This document shows, in pieces, positions 47,133 to 57,028 of a stretch of DNA of 64,000 nucleotides. The notes beneath the pieces were generated by a model. The model was given only the letters and a program-made list of their open reading frames with translations. It had not been told where the DNA came from and made no database searches. The stretch comes from Rhodanobacter sp. DHG33 (GTDB lineage: Bacteria > Pseudomonadota > Gammaproteobacteria > Xanthomonadales > Rhodanobacteraceae). The stretch covers positions 436,530-500,529 of the forward strand of contig NZ_JACYXM010000004.1 of the NCBI RefSeq assembly GCF_014843005.1, in the 5' to 3' direction. The first letter of the stretch is position 1. Each line of letters starts with the position of its first letter. The translations under genes were made by a program, and so were the position numbers.

Positions 47133-47948
47133 ATGCACTTCATGCAATCCCTGCAAAACGCATGGAACCGCAACCAGTCACTGGTCTGCGTCGGCCTCGA
47201 CCCCGAACCCGCGAAATTCCCAGCGCAACTGCAGGGCCGCCGTGACGCGGTGTTCGAGTTCTGCCGCGACATCGTCGACGCCACCGCCGACCTCGTCTGC
47301 ACCTTCAAGCCGCAGATCGCCCACTTCGCCGCGCTGCGCGCCGAGGATGCGCTCGAACGGCTGATCGCGCACATCCATGACAAGCACCCCGGCGTGCCGG
47401 TGATCCTCGACGCCAAGCGTGGCGACATCGGCAGCACCGCGCAGCACTACGCCAGCGAGGCATTCGAGCGCTACCGGGCGGACGCCGTGACGCTGAACCC
47501 GTACCTGGGCCGCGACTCCATCGCACCCTTCCTCGAGCGCGCCGACAAGGGCGTGATCCTGCTGTGCCGCACCTCCAACCCCGGCGGCGCCGACTTCCAG
47601 GCGCTGGACTGCGGCGGCGCCCCGCTCTACCTGCGCGTGGCCGAAACCATCGCCCGTGACTGGAACGCGCACGGCAACTGCGCGCTGGTCACCGGCGCCA
47701 CCTGGCCGGAGGAACTGGGCAAGGTACGCACCGTCGTCGGCGACATGCCCCTGCTGGTGCCCGGCATCGGTGCACAGGGCGGCGATGTGGCAGCCGTGCT
47801 CCGGCACGGCCTCGCCGCCGGCGGCGACGGCCTGATGATTTCCTCCTCGCGCGCCATCCTCTATGCCGGCAGCGGCGAGGATTTCGCGCAAGCCGCGCGC
47901 GCCGCCGCACAGGCGTTGCGCGACGACATCAATCGCCATCGCCGTTGA
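47133..47948 (+). CDS. pyrF: Orotidine 5'-phosphate decarboxylase (type 2)
   Basis: 271 residues, the longer type-2 form. Converts OMP to UMP. The start is chosen by GAGGAG correctly spaced before the ATG at 47133. Active-site features are [14 protein letters not shown], the lysine Lys59 in [10 protein letters not shown], and the hallmark [12 protein letters not shown] (Asp93, Lys95, Asp98). GIGAQGGD and [14 protein letters not shown] bind the phosphate. Confidence 0.96.
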   Translation: MHFMQSLQNAWNRNQSLVCVGLDPEPAKFPAQLQGRRDAVFEFCRDIVDATADLVCTFKPQIAHFAALRAEDALERLIAHIHDKHPGVPVILDAKRGDIGSTAQHYASEAFERYRADAVTLNPYLGRDSIAPFLERADKGVILLCRTSNPGGADFQALDCGGAPLYLRVAETIARDWNAHGNCALVTGATWPEELGKVRTVVGDMPLLVPGIGAQGGDVAAVLRHGLAAGGDGLMISSSRAILYAGSGEDFAQAARAAAQALRDDINRHRR

Positions 47949-48037
47949 TCGCCACGTAACTCCGACAACGACGTCCCGCAAGACTGGAAAACCGTTGGGC
48001 ATTTGCTGAAATCGACGCAGGCCCCACCGCTACGCGG

Positions 48038-48583
48038 ATGACTCCGGAAGACCACCACCCGCCCCAAGGCATGTCGAACACCCAGCTCGACCATCGCGCC
48101 CACCAATCCACGCCTGCGAAGCACGCGTTCTGCCTGCTCGCGCACGACGTGCGGCGCCCCGCGAACGTGGGCAGCCTGTTCCGCATCGCCGACGCGCTGG
48201 GCGTGGAAAAGATCTTCCTCACCGGCCGCAGCTGCACGCCGGCGCATCCCAAGGCCAGGAAAGCCGCACGGACCACTGAGCAGCGCGTGCCGTTCGCGCA
48301 GATAGACGATCCATTGCCCGTCGTGGCCGCCTTGCGGCAGGCCGGCTACCGCATCGTCAGCCTGGAAATCAGCTCGACCAGCATCGACCTGGCCGAGCTC
48401 TCCATCGCGTCCGGCGAGCGCATCTGCCTGGTCATCGGCAACGAGAGCGCCGGCGTCTGCCAGGCCCTGCTGGATGTGTCGGACGCCACCGTGCACATCC
48501 CCATGCGCGGCGAAAACTCTTCCATGAATGTCGCCAGCGCCTGCGCCATCGCCACTTACGCCATCGCGCGAAAACTGGAATGA
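48038..48583 (+). CDS. TrmH/SpoU family RNA methyltransferase
   Basis: 181 residues from 48038, or 170 from the ATG at 48071. The SPOUT knot motifs are present: RRPANVGSLFRIADALGV (motif 1, with Asn and Arg), ICLVIGNESAGV (motif 2) and VHIPMRGENSSMNVASACAIA (motif 3, SAM-binding). It methylates a ribose 2'-O in tRNA or rRNA. The short length without an N-terminal rRNA-binding domain is closer to TrmL/YibK or a small TrmH type than to RlmB. The exact nucleotide cannot be assigned. Confidence 0.88.
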   Translation: MTPEDHHPPQGMSNTQLDHRAHQSTPAKHAFCLLAHDVRRPANVGSLFRIADALGVEKIFLTGRSCTPAHPKARKAARTTEQRVPFAQIDDPLPVVAALRQAGYRIVSLEISSTSIDLAELSIASGERICLVIGNESAGVCQALLDVSDATVHIPMRGENSSMNVASACAIATYAIARKLE

Positions 48584-48678
48584 TTTGCCGCGTGGACGTC
48601 GCCGCATCGCGGCAACCGGCGATGCGCCTCCTGGATTGCTTCGCCGCGACGTCAGGCTCCCCGCATGGAGATCCACGC

Positions 48679-49095
48679 ATGCGCACCAACCGATCCATTC
48701 CCGACGCCACCATCATCCCGGTGCTGGGCTACGCCGACGTGCACGAGGCGGCCGAATGGCTGTGCCGGGCCTTCGGGTTCCGGCCCAGGCTGCGCATCGG
48801 CGACCATCGCATCCAGCTCACCTTCGGCGCCGGCGCCATGGTGGTCAGCGATGCCGGCCCGGAAAACAGCGACCAGCCCCCGCGGCAATCCGTGATGGTG
48901 CGGGTGGACGACGCCAACGCGCACCATGCGGTGGCGCTCGCAGCAGGGGCCCGCATCGTCCGCGAGCTGACCGACTGGCCCTATGGCGAACGCCAGTACT
49001 CGGCCATGGACATCGGTGGCCACCGGTGGGTATTCACGCAGACGATCGCCGACGCGGACCCGGCCAGCTGGGGTGGCGAGCTGGTCGAAGGCTGA
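48679..49095 (+). CDS. VOC superfamily (glyoxalase-like) protein
   Basis: 138 residues from the ATG at 48679, which has GGAG upstream. Two beta-alpha-beta-beta-beta halves are visible: IIPVLGYADVHEAAEWLCRAFGFRP in the first and VMVRVDDANAHHAVALAAGARIV in the second, ending DIGGHRWVFTQTI. The Glu and His positions could bind a metal. The family includes glyoxalase I, fosfomycin and bleomycin resistance proteins and dioxygenases; the PhnB/YdcE-like pattern here is common and functionally unassigned. A longer in-frame start at 48580 overlaps the previous gene. Confidence 0.8.
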   Translation: MRTNRSIPDATIIPVLGYADVHEAAEWLCRAFGFRPRLRIGDHRIQLTFGAGAMVVSDAGPENSDQPPRQSVMVRVDDANAHHAVALAAGARIVRELTDWPYGERQYSAMDIGGHRWVFTQTIADADPASWGGELVEG

Positions 49096-49096
49096 G

Positions 49097-49128
49097 GCCG
49101 CCTCGTCCGCCGCGGGGGTGGCGTTTTT
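49097..49128 (+). terminator. Possible terminator after the VOC gene
   Basis: An imperfect GC-rich stem (GCCGCC pairing with GGTGGC around a GC-rich loop) directly precedes TTTTT at 49124-49128. The stem is short, so confidence is modest. Confidence 0.4.
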
Positions 49129-49219
49129 GTCAGCCTAGGCCCGCACCCGTACAATTCGGGGCTTTGACGCCATTCCCCCGCACCCCGCCACTGCCGGCGG
49201 TGTGCCATTGCGAGTCCCC

Positions 49220-52051
49220 ATGGATAAGAGCTTCGAACCCGCCCAGATCGAGTCGACGTGGTACGCCCGCTGGGAAGCCAGCGGCGCGTTCAAACCGTCC
49301 GGCCAGGGCGAGCCCTACTGCATCCTGCTGCCGCCGCCCAATGTCACCGGCACCCTGCACATGGGCCATGCCTTCCAGCAGACCGTGATGGACATGCTGG
49401 TACGCCACCGGCGCATGCGCGGCATGAACGTGCTGTGGCAGGTGGGTACCGACCACGCCGGCATCGCCACGCAGAAGATCGTGGAAAACCAGCTGGCCGC
49501 CCAGGGCAAGACCCGCCACGACCTCGGCCGCGAGCCGTTCGTGGAGCGCGTGTGGCAATGGAAGGAGGAGTCCGGCTCCACCATCACCAACCAGATGCGC
49601 CGTATCGGCGCCGCCGCCGACTGGTCGCGCGAGCGCTTCACCATGGACGAAGGCTTGTCCGACGCCGTGCGCAAGGTGTTCGTGGAGTGGTACCGCGCCG
49701 GCCTGATCTACCGCGGCAACCGCCTGGTGAACTGGGACCCCGCACTGGGCACCGCGGTCTCCGACCTCGAAGTGAACAACGTGGAGCGCGACGGCCACCT
49801 GTGGTCCATCCGTTATCCGGTCACCGGCAGCGACGAATCGCTGGTGGTGGCCACCACCCGTCCGGAAACCATGCTGGGCGACGTGGCCGTGGCCGTGCAT
49901 CCGGAGGACGAGCGCTACGCGCACCTCGTCGGCAGGACGCTCACGCTGCCGCTGTCGAACCGCCAGATCCCGGTGATCGCCGACGACTACGTGGACCGCG
50001 AGTTCGGCACCGGCTGCGTGAAGATCACCCCGGCGCACGACTTCAACGACTACGCCATCGGCCAGCGCCACAAACTCCCGCCGATCACCATCTTCACGCT
50101 GGATGCCAAGGTCAGCGACAACGCGCCGGAAGCCTATCGCGGCCTCGACCGCTACGACGCGCGCAAGCGCGTGCTGGCCGACCTGGAGGCCGCCGGCCTG
50201 CTGGTCGAGACCAAGGCGCACAAGCTGCAGGTGCCGGTGAGCCAGCGTTCGGATGCGGTGATCGAACCCATGCTCACCGACCAATGGTTCGTCGACCTCA
50301 CTTCGGACGTCCAGAGTGATGGCCGCCCGGGCGGCCGCAAGGCGATCACCGAGCCGGCGCTGGACGCCGTGCGCTCGGGCGAAATCCGGTTCGTGCCCGA
50401 GAACTGGACCACCACCTACACGCAGTGGCTGGACAACATCCAGGACTGGTGCATCAGCCGCCAGCTCTGGTGGGGCCACCGCATCCCGGCGTGGTACGAC
50501 GAAGCGGGCAACATTTTCGTGGGCGAGGATGAGGTCGACGCACGCGCGCATGCCGCGATTCCGCCGGTGGGTACACTGAAGCAGGACGAGGACGTGCTCG
50601 ACACCTGGTTCTCCTCTGCGCTGTGGCCGTTCTCCACGCTGGGCTGGCCGGCCAACGGCCCGGTGAAGAACGAGCGCGGCGAAGTCGTCACCGACTGGCA
50701 GGCCGACAAGATCTTCCTGCCCAGCGCGGTGCTGGTCACCGGCTTCGACATCATCTTCTTCTGGGTCGCGCGCATGGTGATGGCGACCAAGTACTTCACC
50801 GGCCAGGTGCCGTTCCGCGAGGTGTACATCAACGCCATCGTGCGCGATGCCGAAGGCCAGAAGATGTCCAAGTCCAAGGGCAACACGCTGGACCCGCTGG
50901 ACCTGATCGACGGCATCGAGCTGGAACCGCTGGTGGAGAAATCCACCAAATCGCTGCTCATCCCGCAGGTGCGCGAGAAGGTGGAAAAGCGCATCCGCAA
51001 GGAATACCCCGACGGCATCAAGGCCATCGGCACCGACGCGCTGCGCTTCACCTTCGCCGCGCTGGCCAGCTACAGCCGCACCATCAACTTCGACATCAAG
51101 CGCGCCGAAGGCTACAAGGCGTTCTGCAACAAGCTGTGGAATGCCGCGCGCTTCGTGCTGATGAACCTGCCGGAGGGCGGGATGACCGCGGCCGCCGGCG
51201 CACCCGCCACCGAAGCCGAGCGCTGGATCCTCACGCGCCTCGGGCAGACCCTGGCGGAGGTGGAGCAGCACTTCGTCTCGTACCGCTTCGACCATCTGGC
51301 GCAGGCCCTGTACGAGTTCGTGTGGAACGAGTACTGCGACTGGTTCCTCGAACTCTCCAAGCCCGCCTTAAACGGCGACGATGCGCAGGCCGCCGCGTCC
51401 ACCCGCCATACGCTGCTGGTGGTGCTGGAAGCGGTGCTTCGCGCGCTGCATCCGGTGATCCCGTTCATCACCGAGGAGATTTACCAGGAAGCGGCTCCGC
51501 GCCTGGGGCTCGCCGAATCCAGCGTCTACGCGCGCCCCTATCCGCACGCGGCGGATTTCGCGTCCGACGATGCGGCCACGGCCGAGATCGAGTGGTTCAA
51601 GGCGGTGCTCTCCGGCATCCGCAGGATCCGCTCGGAAATGAACATCGCGCCGGGCAAGACCATTCCGTTGCTGCTCGCCGGTGGCGAGGCCGCGGATCGC
51701 ACGCGCGCCGCGAAATTCGCCGCGCAGATCGCCTTCCTCGCCCGCACCGAAGCGCCGGCATGGATCGAGCCGGGCGCGACGGAGCCTGCCGCGGCCGCCG
51801 CCGTGGTCGGTTCGCTGCGTGTGCTGATTCCGCTGGCCGGCCTGATCGATCTCGGCGCCGAGCAGGCGCGCCTCGCCAAGGAAATCGCCCGCGTCGAGAG
51901 CGAGATCAAGAAGTGCGAAGGCAAGCTCGGCAACGCGAACTTCGTCGCCAACGCGCCGGCGGAAGTGGTGGCGCAGGAGCGGCAGCGCATCGTGGATTGG
52001 AACACCCAGCTGGCGGCGATGCGGGAACAGGCGGAGAAGCTGAAGGGCTGA
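49220..52051 (+). CDS. valS: Valyl-tRNA synthetase
   Basis: 943 residues. Class I synthetase with the HIGH-type motif HMGH (47-50, in [15 protein letters not shown]) and KMSKSKG near residue 548. The CP1 editing domain ([22 protein letters not shown]) and the C-terminal coiled-coil tRNA arm ([20 protein letters not shown]) are present. I took the ATG at 49220 ([11 protein letters not shown]), the usual start, rather than one six codons upstream. In this window it stands alone, ending convergent with rimI. Confidence 0.98.
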   Translation: MDKSFEPAQIESTWYARWEASGAFKPSGQGEPYCILLPPPNVTGTLHMGHAFQQTVMDMLVRHRRMRGMNVLWQVGTDHAGIATQKIVENQLAAQGKTRHDLGREPFVERVWQWKEESGSTITNQMRRIGAAADWSRERFTMDEGLSDAVRKVFVEWYRAGLIYRGNRLVNWDPALGTAVSDLEVNNVERDGHLWSIRYPVTGSDESLVVATTRPETMLGDVAVAVHPEDERYAHLVGRTLTLPLSNRQIPVIADDYVDREFGTGCVKITPAHDFNDYAIGQRHKLPPITIFTLDAKVSDNAPEAYRGLDRYDARKRVLADLEAAGLLVETKAHKLQVPVSQRSDAVIEPMLTDQWFVDLTSDVQSDGRPGGRKAITEPALDAVRSGEIRFVPENWTTTYTQWLDNIQDWCISRQLWWGHRIPAWYDEAGNIFVGEDEVDARAHAAIPPVGTLKQDEDVLDTWFSSALWPFSTLGWPANGPVKNERGEVVTDWQADKIFLPSAVLVTGFDIIFFWVARMVMATKYFTGQVPFREVYINAIVRDAEGQKMSKSKGNTLDPLDLIDGIELEPLVEKSTKSLLIPQVREKVEKRIRKEYPDGIKAIGTDALRFTFAALASYSRTINFDIKRAEGYKAFCNKLWNAARFVLMNLPEGGMTAAAGAPATEAERWILTRLGQTLAEVEQHFVSYRFDHLAQALYEFVWNEYCDWFLELSKPALNGDDAQAAASTRHTLLVVLEAVLRALHPVIPFITEEIYQEAAPRLGLAESSVYARPYPHAADFASDDAATAEIEWFKAVLSGIRRIRSEMNIAPGKTIPLLLAGGEAADRTRAAKFAAQIAFLARTEAPAWIEPGATEPAAAAAVVGSLRVLIPLAGLIDLGAEQARLAKEIARVESEIKKCEGKLGNANFVANAPAEVVAQERQRIVDWNTQLAAMREQAEKLKG

Positions 52052-52057
52052 GCGGCC

Positions 52058-52084
52058 GCCCGTTCCCGTTTGACGGGAACGGGC
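52058..52084. terminator. Strong hairpin between convergent valS and rimI
   Basis: A 12-bp perfect stem (GCCCGTTCCCGT with ACGGGAACGGGC) closes on a three-base loop seven bases after the valS stop. There is no T-run on either side. Its position between convergent genes suggests transcription termination or messenger 3'-end protection. Confidence 0.55.
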
Positions 52085-52125
52085 CGGGAAGGAAACGCTT
52101 CCGCGTCAGGCAAAAGCATCCTCGC

Positions 52126-52623
52126 CTATTTCGCGATATGGCCCTTGGCCATATCGCCGGCCATGTGGCGAAGCTCCATCACGATCGCATCCTCCCGCCC
52201 TTCCCTCGCGGGGTAATAGCGCGGCCTGCGTCCGATCTCGTGGAAACCGACCGATTCGTACAGCACTTTGGCCAGCGGATTCGAAGGCCGTACTTCCAGG
52301 AACACGTGCTGCGCGCCGCTCCAGCGCGCCACGTCCAGCAGCCGCCCCAGCAGATGCCGGCCAAGGCCAAGGCCCCTATGCTCGGCGGAGATACAGATGT
52401 TGAGCACGTGCGCCTCGCCCGCGGCGACGGAGAGGATGCCGTAACCGGCCACTTCCTCGCCGATGCAGAGCACCCAGCACGGATGCCCTGCCTTGATGCA
52501 GTCGGCGAAGATGCCGCGTGTCCACGGGAAGTCGTAGGAGGCCTGCTCGATCGCTGCGACCGCATCGAGGTCATCCATGCGCATCAGGCGCATGTGGCTG
52601 GCCGGTTTGGCCACCGCGGCCAT
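52126..52623 (-). CDS. rimI: Ribosomal protein S18-alanine N-acetyltransferase RimI
   Basis: 165 residues. GNAT-family enzyme that acetylates the N-terminal Ala of S18. The fold is complete: MRLMRMDDLDAVAAIEQASY, the acetyl-CoA loop EHRGLGLGRHLLGRLLDVA, then VFLEVRPSNPLAKVLYESVGF and the terminal RPRYYPAREGREDAIVMEL, all characteristic of RimI. It lies five bases after the HolD-like gene, an order also seen in E. coli (holD-rimI). Its last codons overlap an 11-bp inverted repeat. Confidence 0.95.
   Translation of the reverse strand: MAAVAKPASHMRLMRMDDLDAVAAIEQASYDFPWTRGIFADCIKAGHPCWVLCIGEEVAGYGILSVAAGEAHVLNICISAEHRGLGLGRHLLGRLLDVARWSGAQHVFLEVRPSNPLAKVLYESVGFHEIGRRPRYYPAREGREDAIVMELRHMAGDMAKGHIAK
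52133..52157. repeat. Perfect 11-bp inverted repeat overlapping the 3' end of rimI
   Basis: GCGATATGGCC and GGCCATATCGC flank a three-base CTT loop. The hairpin encodes the last residues of RimI (about GDMAKGHIAK) and lies about 50 bases from the valS-side hairpin. It may be a terminator element with its stem inside the coding sequence. Confidence 0.6.
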
Positions 52624-52628
52624 CGCGC

Positions 52629-53093
52629 CTACCGTCCCGCCCCGAGACTGCGGCGCAAGGTGCGCAGCGCGATCCAGAAACGCCGCTTGGCCGCGGCGTC
52701 GCCCAGCAGGCGCGCCGGTTCGTCCACCAGCACGATTTGCGCCTGCGCCATCGCCTGCATCGGCAGGCTGCGCCCCAGCGCGTGCGCCTGCGCTTCGCCG
52801 CAGGCCAGGTAAGTGCGCGCCTGCGGTACCGCGATGTCGGCATCGCCGGCCCGTACCTGCACGCGCGCGGCACGCGCCAGCAATGCCCCGCCACTGGTCA
52901 AGGCGCGGCCCAGCAGGTCCAGCTCGCGCGCACCGCAGGTCGCCGGCAGCAGCACCACGCAGTCGGCATGGGTGGCGACCGGTTGCGGCGTTTCATCCAT
53001 GGCGCCCGGCGCGGCGCCAGCGGCCTGCCGACGCTGCCAGGGCACCAAGCCCAGTGCGTGCAGCACACGCTCGCGATGCGCGACCGCCGGCAT
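52629..53093 (-). CDS. HolD-like protein, candidate DNA polymerase III psi subunit
   Basis: 154 residues from the ATG at 53093, which shares one base with the pssA stop. The N-terminus RERVLHALGLVPWQRR resembles HolD of E. coli (a short helix with a LGITQW-like stretch that binds single-strand-binding protein via chi). The middle is Ala-rich and poorly conserved, and the C-terminal region ALRTLRRSLGAGR is helical. The gene lies directly before rimI, as holD does in E. coli. Psi proteins are very divergent, so the call rests on this order plus the N-terminal motif. No other family is recognised. Confidence 0.6.
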   Translation of the reverse strand: MPAVAHRERVLHALGLVPWQRRQAAGAAPGAMDETPQPVATHADCVVLLPATCGARELDLLGRALTSGGALLARAARVQVRAGDADIAVPQARTYLACGEAQAHALGRSLPMQAMAQAQIVLVDEPARLLGDAAAKRRFWIALRTLRRSLGAGR

Positions 53094-53875
53094 CAGCCGC
53101 CGCCCCGACGTGCGCGCCGGCGATGCGCGGCCAGCCCCCACAGCGTCATCGCCGGACCGGATAGCAGGTAGATGGTGAAGCCGGCAAACAGCACGCGCGG
53201 CGGGTCGAGATACAGCAGCACCAGGATCAGCAGCGCCGCCACGATCCACCCGAACGGCACGTGCTGGCGATCCCCCAGCGGCAGCGACTTGAAGCTGAAA
53301 TAGCGGATCCGGCTGACCATCAGCAGGCCGGTGATCGCGGCGATCCACGGCGTGATGAAGCACAGTTCGGCGCCGGGAATCCCGAACTTGTCCATCGTCC
53401 ATACGAAGGACATGCACACCGCCGCCGCCGCCGGACTGGCCAGACCCTGGAAATAGCGCTTGTCCGCCACGCCCACCTGGGTATTGAAACGGGCCAGCCG
53501 CAGCGCAGCACAGGCGGCATAGATGAAGGCGGTGGCCCAACCCAGCTTGCCCCACAGCGGACCGAAATCGTGCAGCGTGGACAGCGACCACGTGTACATC
53601 ACCAGCGAGGGCGCCAGGCCGAAGCTCACCAGGTCCGACAGCGAGTCGTACTGCACGCCGAACTCGCTCTGGGTGCCGGTGAGCCGCGCCACGCGGCCGT
53701 CCAGGCCGTCCAGCAGCGCGGCGACGAACACCGCCACCGCCGCATCGGCGTAATGGCCGCCGATGCTGGCGAGGATGGCGTAGAAGCCAGCGAACATCGC
53801 CCCGGTGGTGAACAGGTTCGGCAGCAGGTAGATGCCGCGATGCCGGGGCTGGCGGGCGGGCAGCGAGTCGCTCAT
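53093..53875 (-). CDS. pssA: CDP-diacylglycerol-serine O-phosphatidyltransferase
   Basis: 260 residues. Makes phosphatidylserine from CDP-diacylglycerol and L-serine at the inner membrane. The CDP-alcohol phosphotransferase motif is perfect: DG at 59-60, AR at 63-64, Gly73, Asp77 and Asp81 (DG-x2-AR-x8-G-x3-D-x3-D). About seven or eight membrane helices. This is the membrane-bound type II PssA rather than the phospholipase-D-like enzyme of E. coli. It is the first gene of a three-gene operon with the HolD-like gene and rimI. Confidence 0.95.
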   Translation of the reverse strand: MSDSLPARQPRHRGIYLLPNLFTTGAMFAGFYAILASIGGHYADAAVAVFVAALLDGLDGRVARLTGTQSEFGVQYDSLSDLVSFGLAPSLVMYTWSLSTLHDFGPLWGKLGWATAFIYAACAALRLARFNTQVGVADKRYFQGLASPAAAAVCMSFVWTMDKFGIPGAELCFITPWIAAITGLLMVSRIRYFSFKSLPLGDRQHVPFGWIVAALLILVLLYLDPPRVLFAGFTIYLLSGPAMTLWGLAAHRRRARRGGG

Positions 53876-54004
53876 GGAGCTATCCGTGACAGAGTGCAGA
53901 AAGTGTAAACCATCGCCCGCTTGAGTCCGGACGGTGCGGGAGTTCTACTAGTGTCCTGCACCGGGGTGGGGAGCCCCGGCCAACCGAGCCTTCCGGAGAA
54001 CCTC

Positions 54005-54442
54005 ATGTCCCGTTCGCTGATTGCCGTGGCGTTGCTGCTGCTCGCCCCGCTGGCCACCGCCCAGCAGATCTACAAGTGGACCGATGCCCAGGGGACGGTC
54101 CATTACTCGCAGTCGGCGCCGCCCCAGGGCACCAAGTACAAGCAGGTGACGCTGGCTGGCGGCGTGGAATCCTCCGACCAGGCGGCGCCGCAGCCGAGCG
54201 ACGACAGTACGCCAGCACCGACCGATGCCCCTACCCCGCCCCCTGCGGCCCCGATGGCGGACACGCCCGCCAATCGCGCCAAAATGTGCGCCACGCTGAA
54301 ATCCAATCTCGCAACGCTGCAGGGGAGTGCCCCGGTGGTAATGCAGCAGAACGGCAAGCCCTCGGTGCTGGATGCCAGCCAGCGCAAGCAGCAGGTCGAT
54401 TCGGCGAACACCCAGTACCAACAGTATTGCGCGGAAAAATGA
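54005..54442 (+). CDS. DUF4124 domain-containing exported protein
   Basis: 145 residues with a signal peptide of about 19 residues (MSRSLIAVALLLLAPLATA). The DUF4124 domain is the short segment QIYKWTDAQGTVHYSQSAPP near the mature N-terminus, followed by a Pro/Ala/Thr-rich linker (about 70-95) and a polar helical tail. DUF4124 proteins are common in betaproteobacteria, gammaproteobacteria and Lysobacterales and have no known function. A promoter is not obvious. It is divergent from pssA by about 130 bases. Confidence 0.88.
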   Translation: MSRSLIAVALLLLAPLATAQQIYKWTDAQGTVHYSQSAPPQGTKYKQVTLAGGVESSDQAAPQPSDDSTPAPTDAPTPPPAAPMADTPANRAKMCATLKSNLATLQGSAPVVMQQNGKPSVLDASQRKQQVDSANTQYQQYCAEK

Positions 54443-54581
54443 CGGGACCGGACTAGGCTGCTCCTGAGCGCAGGCTACTGCGCGGATCGCTGGCGATTCA
54501 CGCAAGCCGTGCCTATGGCAGAACCGTCGAGATGGTCCTGCACCGCTATAATCCGGCTCTTTCAACGCCGGAATCCCCTGC

Positions 54582-56279
54582 ATGCGCCTCAGCCAATTCC
54601 ACCTGGCCACCGTCAAGGAAATACCTGCCGACGCGGAGATCGCCAGCCACAAGCTGATGCTGCGCGCGGGCATGATCCGCAAACTGGCTTCCGGCCTTTA
54701 CACCTGGTCGCCGCTGGGCCTGCGCGTGCTGCGCAAGGTGGAAAACGTGGTGCGCGAGGAAATGAACCGCGCCGGCGCCATCGAAATGCTGATGCCCACG
54801 ATTCAGCCGAAAGAACTGTGGGAAGAAACCGCCCGCTGGGCGAAATTCGGCCCGCAACTGCTGAAGATCAAGGACCGCAAGGAACAGGAATTCTGTTATG
54901 CGCCCACGGCCGAGGAAGTCATCACCGATTACGCGCGCAATGAGCTCAACAGCTACAAGCAGTTGCCGGTCAACTTCTATCAGATCCAGACCAAGTTCCG
55001 CGACGAGATCCGCCCGCGTTTCGGCGTGATGCGTGCCCGCGAATTCCTGATGAAGGACGCTTATTCCTTCCATCTCGGACAGGAATCGCTGAGCGAAACC
55101 TATCAGGCGATGTACGACGCCTATTCGCGCATTTTCACCCGGCTCGGTTTGGAATTCCGTGCGGTACAGGCGGATACCGGCGCCATTGGCGGCAATGCCA
55201 GCCACGAATTCCAGGTGCTGGCCGATTCGGGCGAAGACGCCATCGTGTTTTCCGACGGCTCCGATTACGCGGCCAATGTGGAGAAGGCCGAGGCATTGGC
55301 ACCGGTCGCCACTCGCCCGGCCCCGGTCGCGGAACTGAAGCGCGTAGAGACGCCTGCCCAGAAAACCATCGACGAGGTCAGCGCCTTCCTCAAGGTCGCT
55401 CCCGCGCAATGCGTGAAAACGCTGCTGGTGAAAGGCCGCGATGGCCTGGTCGCACTGTGCCTGCGCGGCGACCACGAATTGAACGAAATCAAGGCCGGCA
55501 AGCTGGCCGAAATGCCGGACGAAGTCGAACTCGCCAGCGAAGCGGAAATCCTCGCCGCCACCGGCGTGCGGCCCGGCTTCATCGGACCGGCCGGCCTGCC
55601 CGGCGCGATCCCGGTGATCGTGGACCGCAGTGCCGCCGTGCTGGCGGATTTCGTCTGCGGCGGCAACACCGACGGCACGCACCACACCGGCGCCAACTGG
55701 GAGCGCGATGCGCGCATCACCCGCGTCGAGGACATCCGCCAGGTGGTCGAAGGCGACCCTTCGCCCGATGGCAAGGGCACCCTGCACCTCGCGCGCGGCA
55801 TCGAGGTGGGCCACGTGTTCCAGCTCGGCAACAAGTACGCCGAAGCGCTGGGCGCCACCGTGCTGGACGACCAGGGCAAGGCGCAGGTGATGCTGATGGG
55901 CTGCTACGGCATCGGCATCAGCCGCATCGTGGCGGCCGCCATCGAGCAGCGCCACGACGAAGCCGGCATCGTATGGCCGGAGGCCATGGCGCCGTGGCGC
56001 GTGGCCGTGTGCGTCATCAATCCCAAGGGCAACCCGGACATCGCGGCCGCCGCCCAGTCGCTCTATCAGGAGCTGGCCGCGCGCGGCGTCGAAACCGTGC
56101 TGGACGACCGCGGCCTGCGCCCCGGCGCCATGTTCGCCGACATGGAATTGATCGGCATTCCGCATCGAGTCGTGGTCAGCGAACGCGGTCTCGCCGCCGG
56201 CACGCTGGAATATCGCGCCCGCCACGAGGCCGAAAGCCGTGCGGTGACCCGCGACGAATTGCTGGCCATGCTGGGCTGA
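54582..56279 (+). CDS. proS: Prolyl-tRNA synthetase
   Basis: 565 residues, the bacterial type with an inserted editing (INS) domain. Class II motifs are seen in motif 2 ([23 protein letters not shown], of which [12 protein letters not shown] is the core) and motif 3 ([14 protein letters not shown]). The INS domain (about 230-390) has the [27 protein letters not shown] region with its conserved Lys and Gly. The C-terminal anticodon-binding domain has [10 protein letters not shown] strong hairpin follows. Full length, no anomaly. Confidence 0.98.
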   Translation: MRLSQFHLATVKEIPADAEIASHKLMLRAGMIRKLASGLYTWSPLGLRVLRKVENVVREEMNRAGAIEMLMPTIQPKELWEETARWAKFGPQLLKIKDRKEQEFCYAPTAEEVITDYARNELNSYKQLPVNFYQIQTKFRDEIRPRFGVMRAREFLMKDAYSFHLGQESLSETYQAMYDAYSRIFTRLGLEFRAVQADTGAIGGNASHEFQVLADSGEDAIVFSDGSDYAANVEKAEALAPVATRPAPVAELKRVETPAQKTIDEVSAFLKVAPAQCVKTLLVKGRDGLVALCLRGDHELNEIKAGKLAEMPDEVELASEAEILAATGVRPGFIGPAGLPGAIPVIVDRSAAVLADFVCGGNTDGTHHTGANWERDARITRVEDIRQVVEGDPSPDGKGTLHLARGIEVGHVFQLGNKYAEALGATVLDDQGKAQVMLMGCYGIGISRIVAAAIEQRHDEAGIVWPEAMAPWRVAVCVINPKGNPDIAAAAQSLYQELAARGVETVLDDRGLRPGAMFADMELIGIPHRVVVSERGLAAGTLEYRARHEAESRAVTRDELLAMLG

Positions 56280-56301
56280 AATCGGTTTCAAATGCAACGA
56301 T

Positions 56302-56326
56302 AAACGGCCGCCATGCGCGGCCGTTT
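56302..56326 (+). terminator. Terminator-like hairpin after proS
   Basis: A perfect 10-bp stem (AAACGGCCGC with GCGGCCGTTT) on a five-base loop lies 22 bases after the proS stop. The T-run is only the three bases in the stem end plus scattered Ts. Confidence 0.7.
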
Positions 56327-56404
56327 GCTTTCGGGAGCCCATCGGGGATTATCCGGGCTAATTGCCAAAACGCGCACACTGGGCATTTTCGACACCGCAT
56401 CTTT

Positions 56405-56434
56405 TTGCAAAATGCGATTTATTCGGGTAAGAAT
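56405..56434 (+). promoter_or_regulatory. Possible sigma-70 promoter for the H-NS-family gene
   Basis: TTGCAA at 56405-56410 and AAGAAT at 56429-56434 are 18 bases apart, each matching four of six consensus bases. They lie in an AT-rich patch about 75 bases before the gene. Weak evidence. Confidence 0.3.
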
Positions 56435-56509
56435 AACGCCCGCGCCGGCAATGCCATTCCACCAAACGCATCCGTGCCACCGTCATTTTCATTGTCACTG
56501 GAGTTTCCG

Positions 56510-56830
56510 ATGGCCATCGATATCAAGAACCTCAACCACAACCAGCTCAACGACCTTATCAACAAGGCGCAGTCGCGCCAGCACGAAATGAAGAAGGAAA
56601 AGGTCACCAAGCTGCGCGAAAAGATCCACGCGCTGATCAAGGCCGAGGGTTATAGCTTCGATGACATTTTCGGCGGCACGCGCGGCAAGCGCCGCACTGG
56701 CGGCGTGGTTCCCCCGAAGTATCGCAATCCGGCGGATGCCGAGCAGACCTGGTCCGGCCGCGGCAAGCGCCCGCGCTGGTTCAACGATGCGCTGAAGGCC
56801 GGCAAGAAGGAAAAGGATCTGCTGGTCTGA
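56510..56830 (+). CDS. H-NS histone-family nucleoid protein
   Basis: 106 residues. The N-terminal half is a predicted coiled coil for oligomerisation (NQLNDLINKAQSRQHEMKKEKV, TKLREKIHALIKAEG). The C-terminal DNA-binding part has YRNPADAEQTWSGRGKRPRWF, the H-NS loop motif that reads AT-rich minor grooves, followed by a Lys-rich end. It is shorter than E. coli H-NS (137) and like the MvaT-unrelated H-NS proteins of Xanthomonas (the Xrv group). The ATG at 56510 has GGAG upstream. Such proteins silence low-GC acquired genes, which the sqdB region could be. Confidence 0.92.
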   Translation: MAIDIKNLNHNQLNDLINKAQSRQHEMKKEKVTKLREKIHALIKAEGYSFDDIFGGTRGKRRTGGVVPPKYRNPADAEQTWSGRGKRPRWFNDALKAGKKEKDLLV

Positions 56831-56853
56831 TTGCCGGCATTTTCCGAGTTGCC

Positions 56854-56883
56854 AAAACGCCGGCCTCTGCGCCGGCGTTTTTT
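56854..56883 (+). terminator. Rho-independent terminator after the H-NS-family gene
   Basis: An 11-bp perfect stem (AAAACGCCGGC with GCCGGCGTTTT, six-base loop) runs into six consecutive Ts. It is the clearest terminator in the window. Confidence 0.93.
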
Positions 56884-57028
56884 ATGGGTAACGGGAAACC
56901 GGAGTCCCGCGGGATTGCTCTCTCGTTCCAGCCCGCTCTCGGAAAAGAACGGTGCAACGGTGTCGCCCGGACCCGCCGCTTTTATGAGCGCTGCAACCCG
57001 GTCCTGGAACCTTGGTAATCGCTCCGCT

